From positions 3,968,001 through 4,032,000 of the forward strand of contig JAFCIZ010000006.1 in NCBI GenBank assembly GCA_017871115.1: 64,000 bases of DNA. Direction: 5' to 3'. Position numbers and translations under genes: made by a program. This DNA is from Cunninghamella blakesleeana (Eukaryota > Mucoromycota > Mucoromycetes > Mucorales > Cunninghamellaceae). The notes under the pieces were generated by a model, which was not told where the DNA came from, did no database searches, and saw only the letters and a program-made list of their open reading frames with translations. Every line of letters starts with the position of its first letter. Position 1 is the stretch's first letter. Shown here piece after piece: positions 1 to 10,689 of the stretch.

Positions 1-38
1 TTACTTTTTATGCTAACTTTATTATTTTTTATTCTTAG

Positions 39-2547
39 ATCTAAAGTAATAACCAACTTAAGCGACTACTTTTGTAATTATATGTTGGATAGTGAAGAAT
101 CACTTGATTTAGAAAATGACGAAGTAAGTTGGACAATAATAATACTAATAGTAGTGAACACTCGGTAGAAATAATGAGAAGCAATAGAAATACGAAAACA
201 AAAAGGTTGATCCTAAATATCTATTTTATTTTGAAAATAGGAAATTGATGTCAATGCACTTGATTCATTTGAAGCTGTAGAAGATGAAGAATCAAAAGAG
301 TTGGCTATGGAAATTGATTTTGCAGATAGAACTAAAACTGAATCATCAGATGAAGAAGATAATGATGATGATGACGACGACGATGATATGGAAGACGATG
401 AAGATATGGAAGATGACGATGATGATGATGATAATGTAGACACTGATAATGATGCAGAAGTAGTAACAAAGGAAATGTTAAATAAATGGACACTTGAAGC
501 AGCAAAGAAATCACCTGAAGCCTTGAAACATTTATTATTAGCTTTTCGATCGATTGCAAGAGAAGGAAGTGGAAAGAAGGAGCAATATAAATATTGTGTT
601 AACAATAGTAAAGGTAATCTTTTTTCTAAAAATAATAATAATAATAAAAATAATAAACAGTGAAAGACTAGTTTAATATAAGTGTAACTAATATATGCCT
701 TTTTATTATTATTATATTATTTTCATTAGTTTACACTAAACTTGTTAAATCAACCGTTCAATCAGCATATCCTATATTTAGCCAACATATTCTTGTTAAT
801 AAAAAAGTACGTTATCCAGCAAAAGCAAGATTTTGGCCAAAATTAAAACTTGTTGTTCAACTCTTTTTAAATAATGTCGTAAGATTTATACGTGATTTGG
901 ATCAAGATGATTTATTAGTACATATTTTAACACATATGGAACCTTGTGCTATTTATTTTGGTGCCTTTCCTATTCTTGCAAAACAATATATTCGTGTAAG
1001 TAATACCATCCATTATATATATCAATCAAAAAAAAAAAAAAAATAGATACTATATATATTTACCCTTTTTAATTATTTTTGTATTCTTATATATATATAT
1101 TAATTTAATTTTTTCATATTTATAGGTATTATTGGATAGATGGTCCGATTTTTCATTAGCACCTGAAACCAGACTTGTATGCTATAAAGCAATTCGTAAA
1201 GTAGCCATCGATGCAGTTGACCTTGATATTAAAAAGAATCATTTACCTTATGCCTTAAAAGGAGTTTATCTTGTTTTTGCTAAACGATCCACCAAAGTCA
1301 ACGAACATACCTTAGCACCAATTCAACAAATGATGGAAGAAGCTGCTGATTTATATACCATCGATAGTAAACTCAGTCATGAACATGCTCATGTTTATAT
1401 CAGTCAATTAGCAGATCATTTAAAAACAGCTAAAAAACAAAATACTATCGAAAGTTTTAAATCCATTTATACTTGGCAATATATTACTTGTTTAGATTTT
1501 TGGTCAAATGTTATTGCAGTTACATGTAATCCTGAAGTTGGTACCTCTTCTACTATGCAGGCTCTTCTTAAACCTATTGTTGATTTGTCTTTACATACTT
1601 TGAGGTAAAAAAAAAAAAATAGGAATAATAAATTTATAAATCAATCATACTCAATATTTTATTTTTATTATCATTACTATTTCAAAATTAGATTAAATCC
1701 TACCTCTCAATTTTTTCCTCTTCGAGTTCATATTCTTCGTTCATTAACAGCTCTAATTGATTCAACTGGTTTTTACATTCCTTTAGCACCATATTTATTT
1801 GAAATGTTTGAAAATGAAATATTTAAACCTAGAAAGGAAAATAGTAATAATGTCAAAGTAGAAGAATTTGAATGGGAATATCATCTTAAAACACCTAAAG
1901 TATATTTTGGAACAAAAGTTTATCAGGTAAAATTATATATATATATTTAAAATAAAATAAATTATTTTTATTAACGAAAAAAAAATATATGAATAAAAAA
2001 AATTCAATTTATTTTTTATAGGATGCTGTTTTTAAAACTTTAATAGATAATATACTTGATTTTTATGCTTGTTTTGGATTATCTATAGCTTTTCCTGAAT
2101 TAGCTATCCCTGCTATTGCAAAGGTAAAATACACTTGAGATTGAACAAAAGATATAATAATTGAAAAATAAAAATGGTTAATGGCAAATGGATATATTTA
2201 TTTATTTATTTTAAAAAAAAATAGCTCAAGGAACAAAGACAAAAAATGAATGGATCAAGATTTGTAAAATCTTTAAAAACATTAATAGAAAAGGTAAACA
2301 ATTCAAGTAAAAACAAGAAAATAAAATCATTCATAAGAATAAGCCTTGTTCATTTTCTGAATATATTATTATTTATTTATTTACTTTCTATCAGATGGAA
2401 GGACATAAACATTATATAGAACAAAAACGAGCACCAATTGAATATACACCTTCCAAATTAGATGAAGTATCGGCATTCCTTCGGAATACAAGCTTTGAAC
2501 AAACACCATTAGGAAATTATTTATCCAAACGAGTTCAACAACAATAA
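39..2547 (+). CDS. NOC2: Nucleolar complex protein 2 (Noc2), 5' end outside window
   Basis: Eight exons can be joined in frame (39-123, 241-613, 730-995, 1126-1604, 1692-1926, 2022-2123, 2225-2293, 2395-2547), giving 586 residues. The start codon and basic N-terminus lie left of the window, because the first visible exon begins inside a codon after an AG acceptor. An Asp/Glu-rich acidic stretch (about 350-460) precedes the alpha-helical Noc2 core, with blocks such as KLVKSTVQSAYP, VRYPAKARFWPKLK and WEYHLKTPKVYFGTKVYQ. Noc2 proteins act with Noc1 and Noc3 in nucleolar maturation and export of pre-60S ribosomal particles; that role is inferred from the family. The stop is TAA at 2545-2547. No frame break is seen. 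Confidence 0.9.
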
Positions 2548-2928
2548 TACTAATTTGATATTTTTCATATATATTTGCATTTCATTCAACTTTTTTTATT
2601 TCATTGTATAATATCTTTTTAAAAAATAAAATTAATCACTGATATATAGAAATATTAAAAAAATAAAATAGAAGAAATCATGCATACAAATAGATACGCC
2701 TCTTATATACAAACATAAACCTATTCTTGTTTATATTAAAACCTTAATTGGGTAGGGAAAATAATAAATTGCCTGAATTTAAAACGATTCATCCAATAAA
2801 AATTTACTAATAAAAATAAAAATAAAAGGGGAAATGAAAAAAAAAAAAAAAATTCTTCACTTTTCTTTTTCTTTTTTCCCTTTCACTTTTTATTTATTAT
2901 ACTACCATTATACCATTAAAACTTCATT

Positions 2929-3075
2929 ATGTTAGAATATATTACTTCTTTCTCACATTATTTAGCTATAGCTATTATTACTCCAGTTACTTTTCTTATA
3001 ATTGTGGATATAACTCTTTATACCTTCAGAAATCTTAAACAAGTGGTTCATATTCGTCGTAAATTAACAGCTTAG
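2929..3075 (+). CDS. Possible 48-residue single-pass membrane microprotein
   Basis: A short open frame starts MLEYITSFSHYLAIAIITPV, continues through a hydrophobic run, and ends in a basic tail (HIRRKLTA). This fits one transmembrane helix (about residues 8-31) with a positively charged C-terminus. It lies 380 bp after the NOC2 stop on the same strand, behind a pyrimidine-rich tract and an A-rich leader, as for other genes here. Downstream, a GGTAAG donor near 3150 and an ATTATTAG acceptor near 3200 could mark an intron in the 3' untranslated region. I do not recognise the family. The frame is short enough to be chance, but its amphipathic layout and codon use look coding-like. Confidence 0.4.
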   Translation: MLEYITSFSHYLAIAIITPVTFLIIVDITLYTFRNLKQVVHIRRKLTA

Positions 3076-4546
3076 TCCAACAGCAAACTTTCGATTTCAC
3101 TCTCTCCCTTTTCTTTTCCTTTCTCTTATTTCATATTATTGTATTATATCGGTAAGTTTTTTTATATACTTTTACATATATATTATTATCATTATTATTA
3201 GGTTACTTATCAAGTTTTGCTTTTCGATTTTTATTTTGTAGTCTATTTATAAATAGCCTTGATTCTTTATCTTTTTTATTTATTTACTATTTCATCGTGT
3301 CAATTAAATAACAACATTTTTTTTATCTATCATTTAGTTCATACATTATTTTGTTATTATCATCTTTTTCTATTATTATATATAAATACAAATAATAATA
3401 ATAATAATAATAAAATATACACCATTTATATCCAAATGTTTCATATTTTAACACACCAAGAAATAATAACAATAACAATAAAGGATGTTTATTTTTTTAT
3501 TTATTTATCTCCATCCGTACTTTTGAAAAAAGATGACTTATTTCACATATGCCTATATTTGGAAAGGTAAAAATTATTTTTCTCATCATTTGTCAATCGA
3601 ACAATAATTTAATATATAAAAAAACATGATCATTTTATGCAAGAATGATCATTTTTATAATTAGAAAATCGTTAAAATGGGCAGATATTACCATATTTCA
3701 GCTTTATATTAAGAAAATAAAAAAGCAATACATCTCTAGCTTTCAACCCCACGCACGTATTTATTATTTTATAATTAAAAAAGTTTATTTTTCACGAATA
3801 TTCGCTATTCTTTTTTAAATATATATATATATATATATATATATAGGTCTTGTTCAATTTGAATACTATCACAAGTCACTGCTAAAATTTCTATATTAAA
3901 TGAGGTAATAATATGCTGTGTAATCTGGTATTTTTATAATTTGTTCATTCAATTCACCTCAAGATATAATATAGGGATATAGCTCAAGTCTTAATCATGC
4001 ATATATTTTTTAATACATTTTATATTATTTTTTGTTGCATTCCATATATTCACAAAGCTAGGTTATAAATTGAATATAAATAATAGTAATAAGAATAATA
4101 AGAATAATACAAATTATTAAATAAATCTAATTAAAAAGACTATTATTTCATTTTTAGTAAATAATAGTTGAAATTGCTTCTCTGCGTTTAAAATATTTTT
4201 TTTTATTTGCTTTGTTATTCATCTTGATCTTTAATACTGAGAATTAATCATTCAAGCAAATTTGCTTTAGTAGCTTTATTTTAAGTAAGGTTTGTTTAAG
4301 ATGTCTGTTTTCGCAATTAAAATGGCTATAGAGAGTTATTTGTATCATTAATTATTATTATTTTAAAAAGTGAAGAGAGGTGTGGAAAAAAAAATAGGCT
4401 TTGAAAAATTCTTAAATAAAAATAAAGTTATAAACTGATTTAAATCTTGTTTTTTTTTTAAAAAAAAATCAGTAAAAACTACTATTATTTCTTTTAATAC
4501 AATTATCTAATTATTTTATATACACGTATCAATTTTATTATACATT
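3076..4546. other. Convergent intergenic region
   Basis: About 1.5 kb lies between the small + strand frame and the end of the agmatinase gene. It is AT-rich, with an AT dinucleotide run near 3822-3845, a perfect 9-bp hairpin (ATGATCATT at 3626-3634 and its complement at 3644-3652), and a T-run joined to an A-run at about 4450-4468. No convincing exon or RNA gene is seen. Confidence 0.5.
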
Positions 4547-6186
4547 TCAATGAATTGGTTTTTTTGTCATTATAGTTAAAATATCAAACAAGATATCAGC
4601 AGCAGCCAAAGTAGTAACTTGGCCATTATGGTCATAAGCGGGTGCTACTTCAACAACATCGGCACCAATTATATTTAATCCATCTAATCCTTTGATAATA
4701 CGATGTAATTCTCTAGTTGTAAATCCACCTAATTTATGTTAATAATATATAAAAAAAGAGCGTTAGATTAGTAAATAATTAATATATATTTCCTTTTTTT
4801 TTTTATTGTTACCTGTAACTGGAGTTCCTGTACCACTTGCATAAGCTAATGAAGACAGAAAGGAAAGGAAAGAAAAAAGAAAAAGAAAAAGCATTTGATA
4901 AAGATTTAATCCTTCGTTTACTCACCCTTTGTCCTGTTAGTATTTTTTTAATTCCTTATTTTCTATAACAGCTTACCAGGATCAAGTACATCAATATCCA
5001 AAGATAAATAAACATAATTATTACCAACACATTCACGTATACGCTCCACAATACCTTGTGTACCAATCGAATCAACTTCAGCAGCTTCCACCAATTGAAA
5101 TCCAACATTACGATCATCTACGTAATCTTGGATAGAGCCCAAATGACTTCTTATTCCCACATGGATACTTTCATTTTTTTTAATTAATCCTTCTTTTGAT
5201 GCAAAATAAAAATAAGTACCATGATTCAAATTACCAAGATCATCCTCGTTCTCATCCTCCCCGTCATGGAATTGAAAGGGGACCCACGTATCAATATGAG
5301 AATCAAAATGAATTACAGAAACTGGGCCATGAAGTTGGTGAATAGATCGAAGAATAGGCAATACAATAGTATGATCACCCCCGATGGTTAATAATCTTGG
5401 AAACGCATTGCCGGATTTGTATGTCGATGGAATTGTTCGGTTTAATAATGATAAGTATCCCTCATACATTTGGTTTATAGCTTTTTTATTATCAAATGGT
5501 CTAATATAATAAAATAAATAATAGTTGAAAATAAAAAATAAGTATCATTATCTTTATACATGTATTATATATGTCTTTTTTTAATAAAAAAGAAAATCAA
5601 CTTTACGTAACCGGTATATCACCACAATCATATAAATGGTACCCACTATTGTATGGATCATGATTTAAAGAAGTACTGTAGGAACCTGAAACGACTGTCA
5701 TTCTTGATCCTTCTCGAACACCAGCAGGTCCAAATCTTGCTCCTATATATATTATTTTAATTTCAGCCTTTTTATTCTATTTTTTTTATTCTGCTTTTGT
5801 ATTATTATTTTTATTTATTTATTATCATAATTTTTATAATTATTATTACCAGGACGATAGCTGGTGGCTGTATCGAATGGAATTCCTACTACCGCAATAT
5901 CATACGTCTGATCTGGATCACTTAAACATCTTGCATAAGGAAGATGGCCAAAAGTAGCTATGCCATTAAAAGCACTATTTATAAAAATACATGTACATAT
6001 GAATTTTTTATTTTTCATATTTACTTTTTACGATTTTCGATTTTTCTATTTATATAAAGTTTACCCAGTAGCTTCAAATATAAAATCAGAATCAAAAGGT
6101 TTTTGCATTTCTCTCTTTACTAAAGGCACACTTAAACTGGATTGAATTGTTATTAAAGTATATAATAAAATTATTTTATTAATCAT
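4547..6186 (-). CDS. Secreted agmatinase-like ureohydrolase
   Basis: Six exons (6186-6065, 5974-5850, 5742-5607, 5500-4977, 4845-4813, 4728-4547) join to 373 residues. The first exon encodes a hydrophobic signal-peptide-like start (MINKIILLYTLITIQ), soon followed by a dibasic KR site. Manganese-cluster motifs of the arginase/agmatinase family are present in order: GGDHT, FDSHID (Ser where DAHxD is usual), and SLDIDVLDP followed by ASGTGTP. The enzyme probably hydrolyses agmatine or another guanidino substrate, releasing urea. Substrate cannot be read from the motifs. Start choice rests on the signal peptide. It faces the UIM-protein gene across a 1.3-kb upstream region. Confidence 0.87.
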
Positions 6187-7514
6187 GGCTATTAACTTAA
6201 ATATATAAATACGATGAAAGAGAGAAAAAAAAAAAAAGAAAAGAGGAAAAATTGTATGGTTTTTATAATTTTTCTTTTTTTTTTAAAACGCAGACCTTTT
6301 TTATGTAATGTTTTAACTTACTGACCTTCGTTTATGCGGCGCAAGGACCGAAACTAATACAAATACTATTATTATTTCTTTATCTGATTTCTGGTTTTAT
6401 TTTGCCAAGAATATAATAAAATATAACGAAAAAGTTTATTTTATGATATCCAGGGATGGATGGCTGAGTCTTGCATTATTTTCATTTGTTTATGCTTCGC
6501 AAAATAAATAAACTAAAAATAGGCGGATCAAAAACAATAGTTTTGGTTAAATAGGTGAAAAATTAAAACCATATATAACTAAAGGTGTATATGATAAAAA
6601 ATAAATAATATATGTATAAAGATAAATATTATTTATAATAAAGATATGTTTCATGCATAAGTTGTTTTGATATAGTTTTTATTACATTCATTATTTAAAT
6701 CATTTGAATATATATATATTTTATTCGTGCGTATTCTTTAAGGAAAAAGAGCGAAAGAGAGGAGAAAGATTAAAAAATCTATTATAGAATATATAAAAAA
6801 ATTCAGCTCTTTTAAATATTTAAATATATGATTTATATATATACATATTAAAGAAATATTGTATATTTGTAACGAGAGTAATGAGTATCAAAAAGTAATT
6901 ATAAAAATTAATGGTGCCTGCAATCCACTAAAAAAGTAAAAGATTAAGCGGAATTTTAATTTTTTTCTCTTTTTTATACAGATCAAAGAATGGATCTACT
7001 TTTTTTTTTGCGTTTAACTATTAAATCATACCATTTTTTTAATCATATTTTGAATAATTGATTAATAGAATGTTCCTTCGAAATTAAAAGTTGGATAAGA
7101 TTATTCGCTTTATATGCATTTTTATGATTCGGAAGCATTGTATCATTTTATAATTTTTTTTTACGTGTGTTTCACTGATGCATGTTTTTTATTTAACATT
7201 GGAAGAATTAGAGTAGATCTATAGTTCGAGCTGGATTAGTAGTCTTGATCTTTTATATGAATTAGAAATATACTTTTTAAATGATTTTTCAATAAAACTA
7301 TATTATGTATATCTTAGTGTATAATACATTTAAAGATTTAAAAATTATTAATAGTTGAATAAAGAGCTTCAAAAACCCTATTATTTAAAGCTAAAAGGTA
7401 AATTTTTATCCAAAAGTGATTTAAACTCCGTTTTTTTCTCTCTTTTTCCAACTTTTTTTTTATATACAATTTTTTTTTAATTATAAAAAAAATTAGTAAC
7501 AAATTGAACGTATA
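6187..7514. other. Divergent intergenic region
   Basis: 1.3 kb between the starts of the agmatinase-like gene (-) and the UIM/SUMO-repeat gene (+). AT-rich with T-runs; no exon, tRNA or repeat with a recognisable origin was found. It presumably holds both promoters. Confidence 0.5.
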
Positions 7515-9416
7515 ATGAAAATAACACAGTATTTTAGAAAACAATGGGAAAACATATCGAGTTCATTAGGTTCATATAGTGATCATTCACAAAGTCAAGA
7601 TTCTATAATAAACAATAACGACGAAGAACAACAGCTACAATTAGCAATCAAACGAAGCATGACAGATTTTGTGGAGCAGCAACAATCTCAATTGGATATA
7701 CTATTGCAACAAAAGAAGAGTAAAGAAAAAAAGAATAATAAAGATAATAATAATAGTAATAACAGTAATAATATTAAAGGCTTTCCAAGCATGGATGAAG
7801 AAGATGAATGGTTCCAAGATATTAAAAGATCACCGCAGAGAAATAAACGAATCAATTCTCAATCACCTTCCAAATCACATATTAAGCCTATTGCTTCTAC
7901 TTCAAACTTACCTAATTCTTTGACAACAAGATCAACTAAATCAAATACATCTAATTCTTCATCGTCAAAATCAAATAAATCTTCAATATCGACAGCATCA
8001 TCAACTACACCAATAGAGACACACCACCACCTAATAATACCATCCACTTCATCAAAATCTTCAAAAGGAAAAAATCGATTATACATTCCTCCTCCATCTA
8101 ATTCACTATCATCACCTAAAAAACAAAAAAATACAACTAAAAAATCACAACATACTAATGATACCATCACAACCACCAGTAAAAAATTTAGCAATAATAG
8201 CGCAATAATAAAAAATCATAATGCAGGAAAAAAACAATCCATATACCCTCAACATTCTAACAATAATACAAATCATAACAATCACCCATCTGAAAGAAGA
8301 GAAGCAATAAATAAGAAACAAAAAACAAAGCATAATAATGGTCATATTAATAAAACGAACGAAATAAACAATAATAGTAATAATACGACATGTATCAAAA
8401 TTAAAAAAGAAAATCAGCATGGTCATGTACTCCAAATTGATAATTTAGAGGAATGGTTAGCATCAAGTGATGATGAAGAAAATGACATGGAAACGAATAA
8501 CAATAGTCAAAAAGTAGCAATTAAAAAGGAAAAGACAAACAATCAACCAGTTTTGCAAATTGACGATCTTGAAAAATGGTTGGAAGAAGATTCACAAATG
8601 GATGATGATGTTGTTGATGATGACAAAGTTAAGGATATTAAAGTAAAACAAGAAAATCAAGCAGTCCATACTATAGATAATCTTGAACAATGGTTGGATG
8701 AAGAATCAGAAAATGAAGAAAATGTTGTTAGCCAAAAAGTTGAAGAAGAAAAAAATAATGATGATGATTGTAGTTCATTTATTTCTGATAATATAATTCA
8801 AGTTAGTAGTATTATTTCTATCGATGATGATGATGATAATGATGCTGCGGACGGTTATAACAACAGAATTAACAACAATACTATTTTAAATGGTAATAAA
8901 AAAATAGAATATCAAGATTACGATGACGACGACGATGTTAGTAACTATATTAGTGCAATCAACGCAAAATCCACAAAGAGAGTTATACCAAAGTCTTCAA
9001 AGCCTGCACTAAATGATAATAGCAATAAAAGAAATAATAAGAATGGTCGTTTTATTGAACGTACATCCAATTTATTTACATTATCATCTTCTTCTGGCTC
9101 AAATAACAACAGTTCATCGTTGACTTCTATTTTCAACCCTTATATAAGCGATGATATGAACGATAGTGACGATATTGGTAGATCTCATCTTCGAAAAAAA
9201 AGAAAAGGCCAAAAACAACAATATTATGATAATGAAAATTCGCAAGATTCAAACACATTTGACGAAATAATTTCAAGGGAAGAATTATTTAATATACGTA
9301 TTCACTCTCCTACTACTACAACGATAGCAACAACTAATGATACTAATATTACTATTAAAGAAATAGGTAAACTGGAAGATTCTGATTCTGATTGTAGCTT
9401 TATTGATTTATGTTAA
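7515..9416 (+). CDS. Disordered protein with UIM and three SUMO-consensus repeats, family unknown
   Basis: One exon, 633 residues, very rich in Asn, Ser, Asp and Lys, with no globular domain I recognise. Residues 36-51 (DEEQQLQLAIKRSMTD) fit the ubiquitin-interacting motif exactly: acidic patch, Leu, Ala at +3, Ser at +7, acidic end. At the N-terminus ITQYF resembles the hydrophobic core of a PCNA-binding PIP box but lacks its Gln. Near residues 296, 336 and 375 three units of about 40 residues repeat: a psi-K-x-E SUMO consensus (IKKE, IKKE, VKQE), then IDNLEEWL or a close variant, then an acidic tail. VSSIISIDDDDDND looks like a SUMO-interacting motif, and the C-terminus DSDSDCSFIDLC may be another. 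A ubiquitin/SUMO-reading role, perhaps in replication or repair, is inference. Confidence 0.75.
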   Translation: MKITQYFRKQWENISSSLGSYSDHSQSQDSIINNNDEEQQLQLAIKRSMTDFVEQQQSQLDILLQQKKSKEKKNNKDNNNSNNSNNIKGFPSMDEEDEWFQDIKRSPQRNKRINSQSPSKSHIKPIASTSNLPNSLTTRSTKSNTSNSSSSKSNKSSISTASSTTPIETHHHLIIPSTSSKSSKGKNRLYIPPPSNSLSSPKKQKNTTKKSQHTNDTITTTSKKFSNNSAIIKNHNAGKKQSIYPQHSNNNTNHNNHPSERREAINKKQKTKHNNGHINKTNEINNNSNNTTCIKIKKENQHGHVLQIDNLEEWLASSDDEENDMETNNNSQKVAIKKEKTNNQPVLQIDDLEKWLEEDSQMDDDVVDDDKVKDIKVKQENQAVHTIDNLEQWLDEESENEENVVSQKVEEEKNNDDDCSSFISDNIIQVSSIISIDDDDDNDAADGYNNRINNNTILNGNKKIEYQDYDDDDDVSNYISAINAKSTKRVIPKSSKPALNDNSNKRNNKNGRFIERTSNLFTLSSSSGSNNNSSSLTSIFNPYISDDMNDSDDIGRSHLRKKRKGQKQQYYDNENSQDSNTFDEIISREELFNIRIHSPTTTTIATTNDTNITIKEIGKLEDSDSDCSFIDLC

Positions 9417-9780
9417 TTTTTATAAATTGATTGTATATTCCTCATTATATTTTATTTATAATTATAGTAACTTTTTATTATTATTTTTATATCAAATATT
9501 CTTATTTTCATTTTAAATTTTACTACAAAATAATATGTATTATAAAGCTGAATAATAACAATAGTAATAATATATCTATAATGTATATTTAAGAACTGGT
9601 AAAAATTTTGATAATTGTACATTTATTATAAAAAATTAAAGATAATGTTTGATTCAAAAAAAAAGGACCTATTGATCATCATTTATCTCCACTTAAAATA
9701 TCCTCTTTTTTTATATCTGTTTTTTTTTTTTTTTTTTTTTTACCTTTTCTTTTTATTCTTTTTTAAAATTTACAATACCA
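9417..9780. other. Intergenic and promoter region
   Basis: 364 bp between tandem + strand genes. The last 60 bp before the next ATG include a long T-run (about 9720-9741) followed by a pyrimidine-rich tract, a layout seen before many starts in this window. Confidence 0.5.
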
Positions 9781-10494
9781 ATGGCTGAGCTTATTGTTTA
9801 TTTGGAACCATCCAAAGATACAGCCCTTTACCAATGTCTTTCATCTTTTTTAAATAAAAGTAAAGAAACCTATTTTCCTTCAACAGCTATCAAATATCCA
9901 CCCCATACCAGTGTTACGGGGTTTTTCTTTATTAACGATCGTTCGTTGATAACGCCTATTATTAATAAGTATGATGATTATTTTAAAACATCAAATCATA
10001 TATTGAAAGATGACCCGATGGCTCCGAAAATAGGTCCAGCACCTTTATTAATCTCTACACCTGCAAATGTATCTTCTTTTTATCAACAAAAAAAGCATTT
10101 ACTCTTACCTGTAAATATATCATCATCCTTTTATACAATATTAACAGAGTGTGCCACCGATACCAATAATACTATCTTATTCGATAATAATAATAACAAT
10201 CAAAAGAATGCATTGATTCGACCCAAACGTATTGACCATATCAGTCTTGCTTATTGGGATGAGCCAACGGCTACAGAAGAAGATACCAAAAAATGGTTAG
10301 CGTGGGCAAACGATACATCACACATAGAAGCATTTCAACAAGACATCGCAAAGCAATTAAAAAAAATAAATGATAATACTTATAATAACACTCAAAAATG
10401 GGATATTGTTTTATATGAACGGATTTATAAAAGTGATATTATTGGTAAACCTCATTTATTTAATGAACTAGCACGTTGGCATATATATCAATAA
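9781..10494 (+). CDS. 2H phosphoesterase superfamily protein
   Basis: A single exon encodes 237 residues. Two His motifs define the 2H fold: H42 in PPHTSVTGFF and H153 in DHISLAYW, each H-x-Ser next to hydrophobic residues and about 110 residues apart. These histidines normally cleave 2',3'-cyclic phosphates or related phosphodiesters in RNA or nucleotides. The PPHTSVTGFF context resembles the N-terminal 2H region of UBASH3-type proteins, but no UBA, SH3 or phosphatase domain is present. An Asn run (about 135-140) interrupts the second half. The physiological substrate cannot be told. It lies about 200 bp upstream of the coproporphyrinogen oxidase gene on the same strand. Confidence 0.75.
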   Translation: MAELIVYLEPSKDTALYQCLSSFLNKSKETYFPSTAIKYPPHTSVTGFFFINDRSLITPIINKYDDYFKTSNHILKDDPMAPKIGPAPLLISTPANVSSFYQQKKHLLLPVNISSSFYTILTECATDTNNTILFDNNNNNQKNALIRPKRIDHISLAYWDEPTATEEDTKKWLAWANDTSHIEAFQQDIAKQLKKINDNTYNNTQKWDIVLYERIYKSDIIGKPHLFNELARWHIYQ

Positions 10495-10689
10495 TTTCAT
10501 TGAAAATGGAGGAAAGAAAAAAGGTTTTTTATTTTACCTGTAGAGTTTTTTTTAAAATGTGAATTAAAATCCCGTCCAAAAATTCACTTATTTAGTTTTA
10601 GTTTTATTTTTTCAAATTTCCACTTTTCTCCTCTATTATTTATTTTTAAAAGTTATTTTTTTTAATAATAATAATAATAAAAATAAATC

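Noticed and set aside
3259..3570. Open frame of 103 codons after the small membrane frame
   Set aside because: Built from TTATT and AAT repeats, no start context and no family pattern.
3626..3652. Perfect 9-bp hairpin that could be a terminator
   Set aside because: Lies over 500 bp beyond the small frame; eukaryotic termination does not rely on such hairpins, and AT-rich DNA yields them often.
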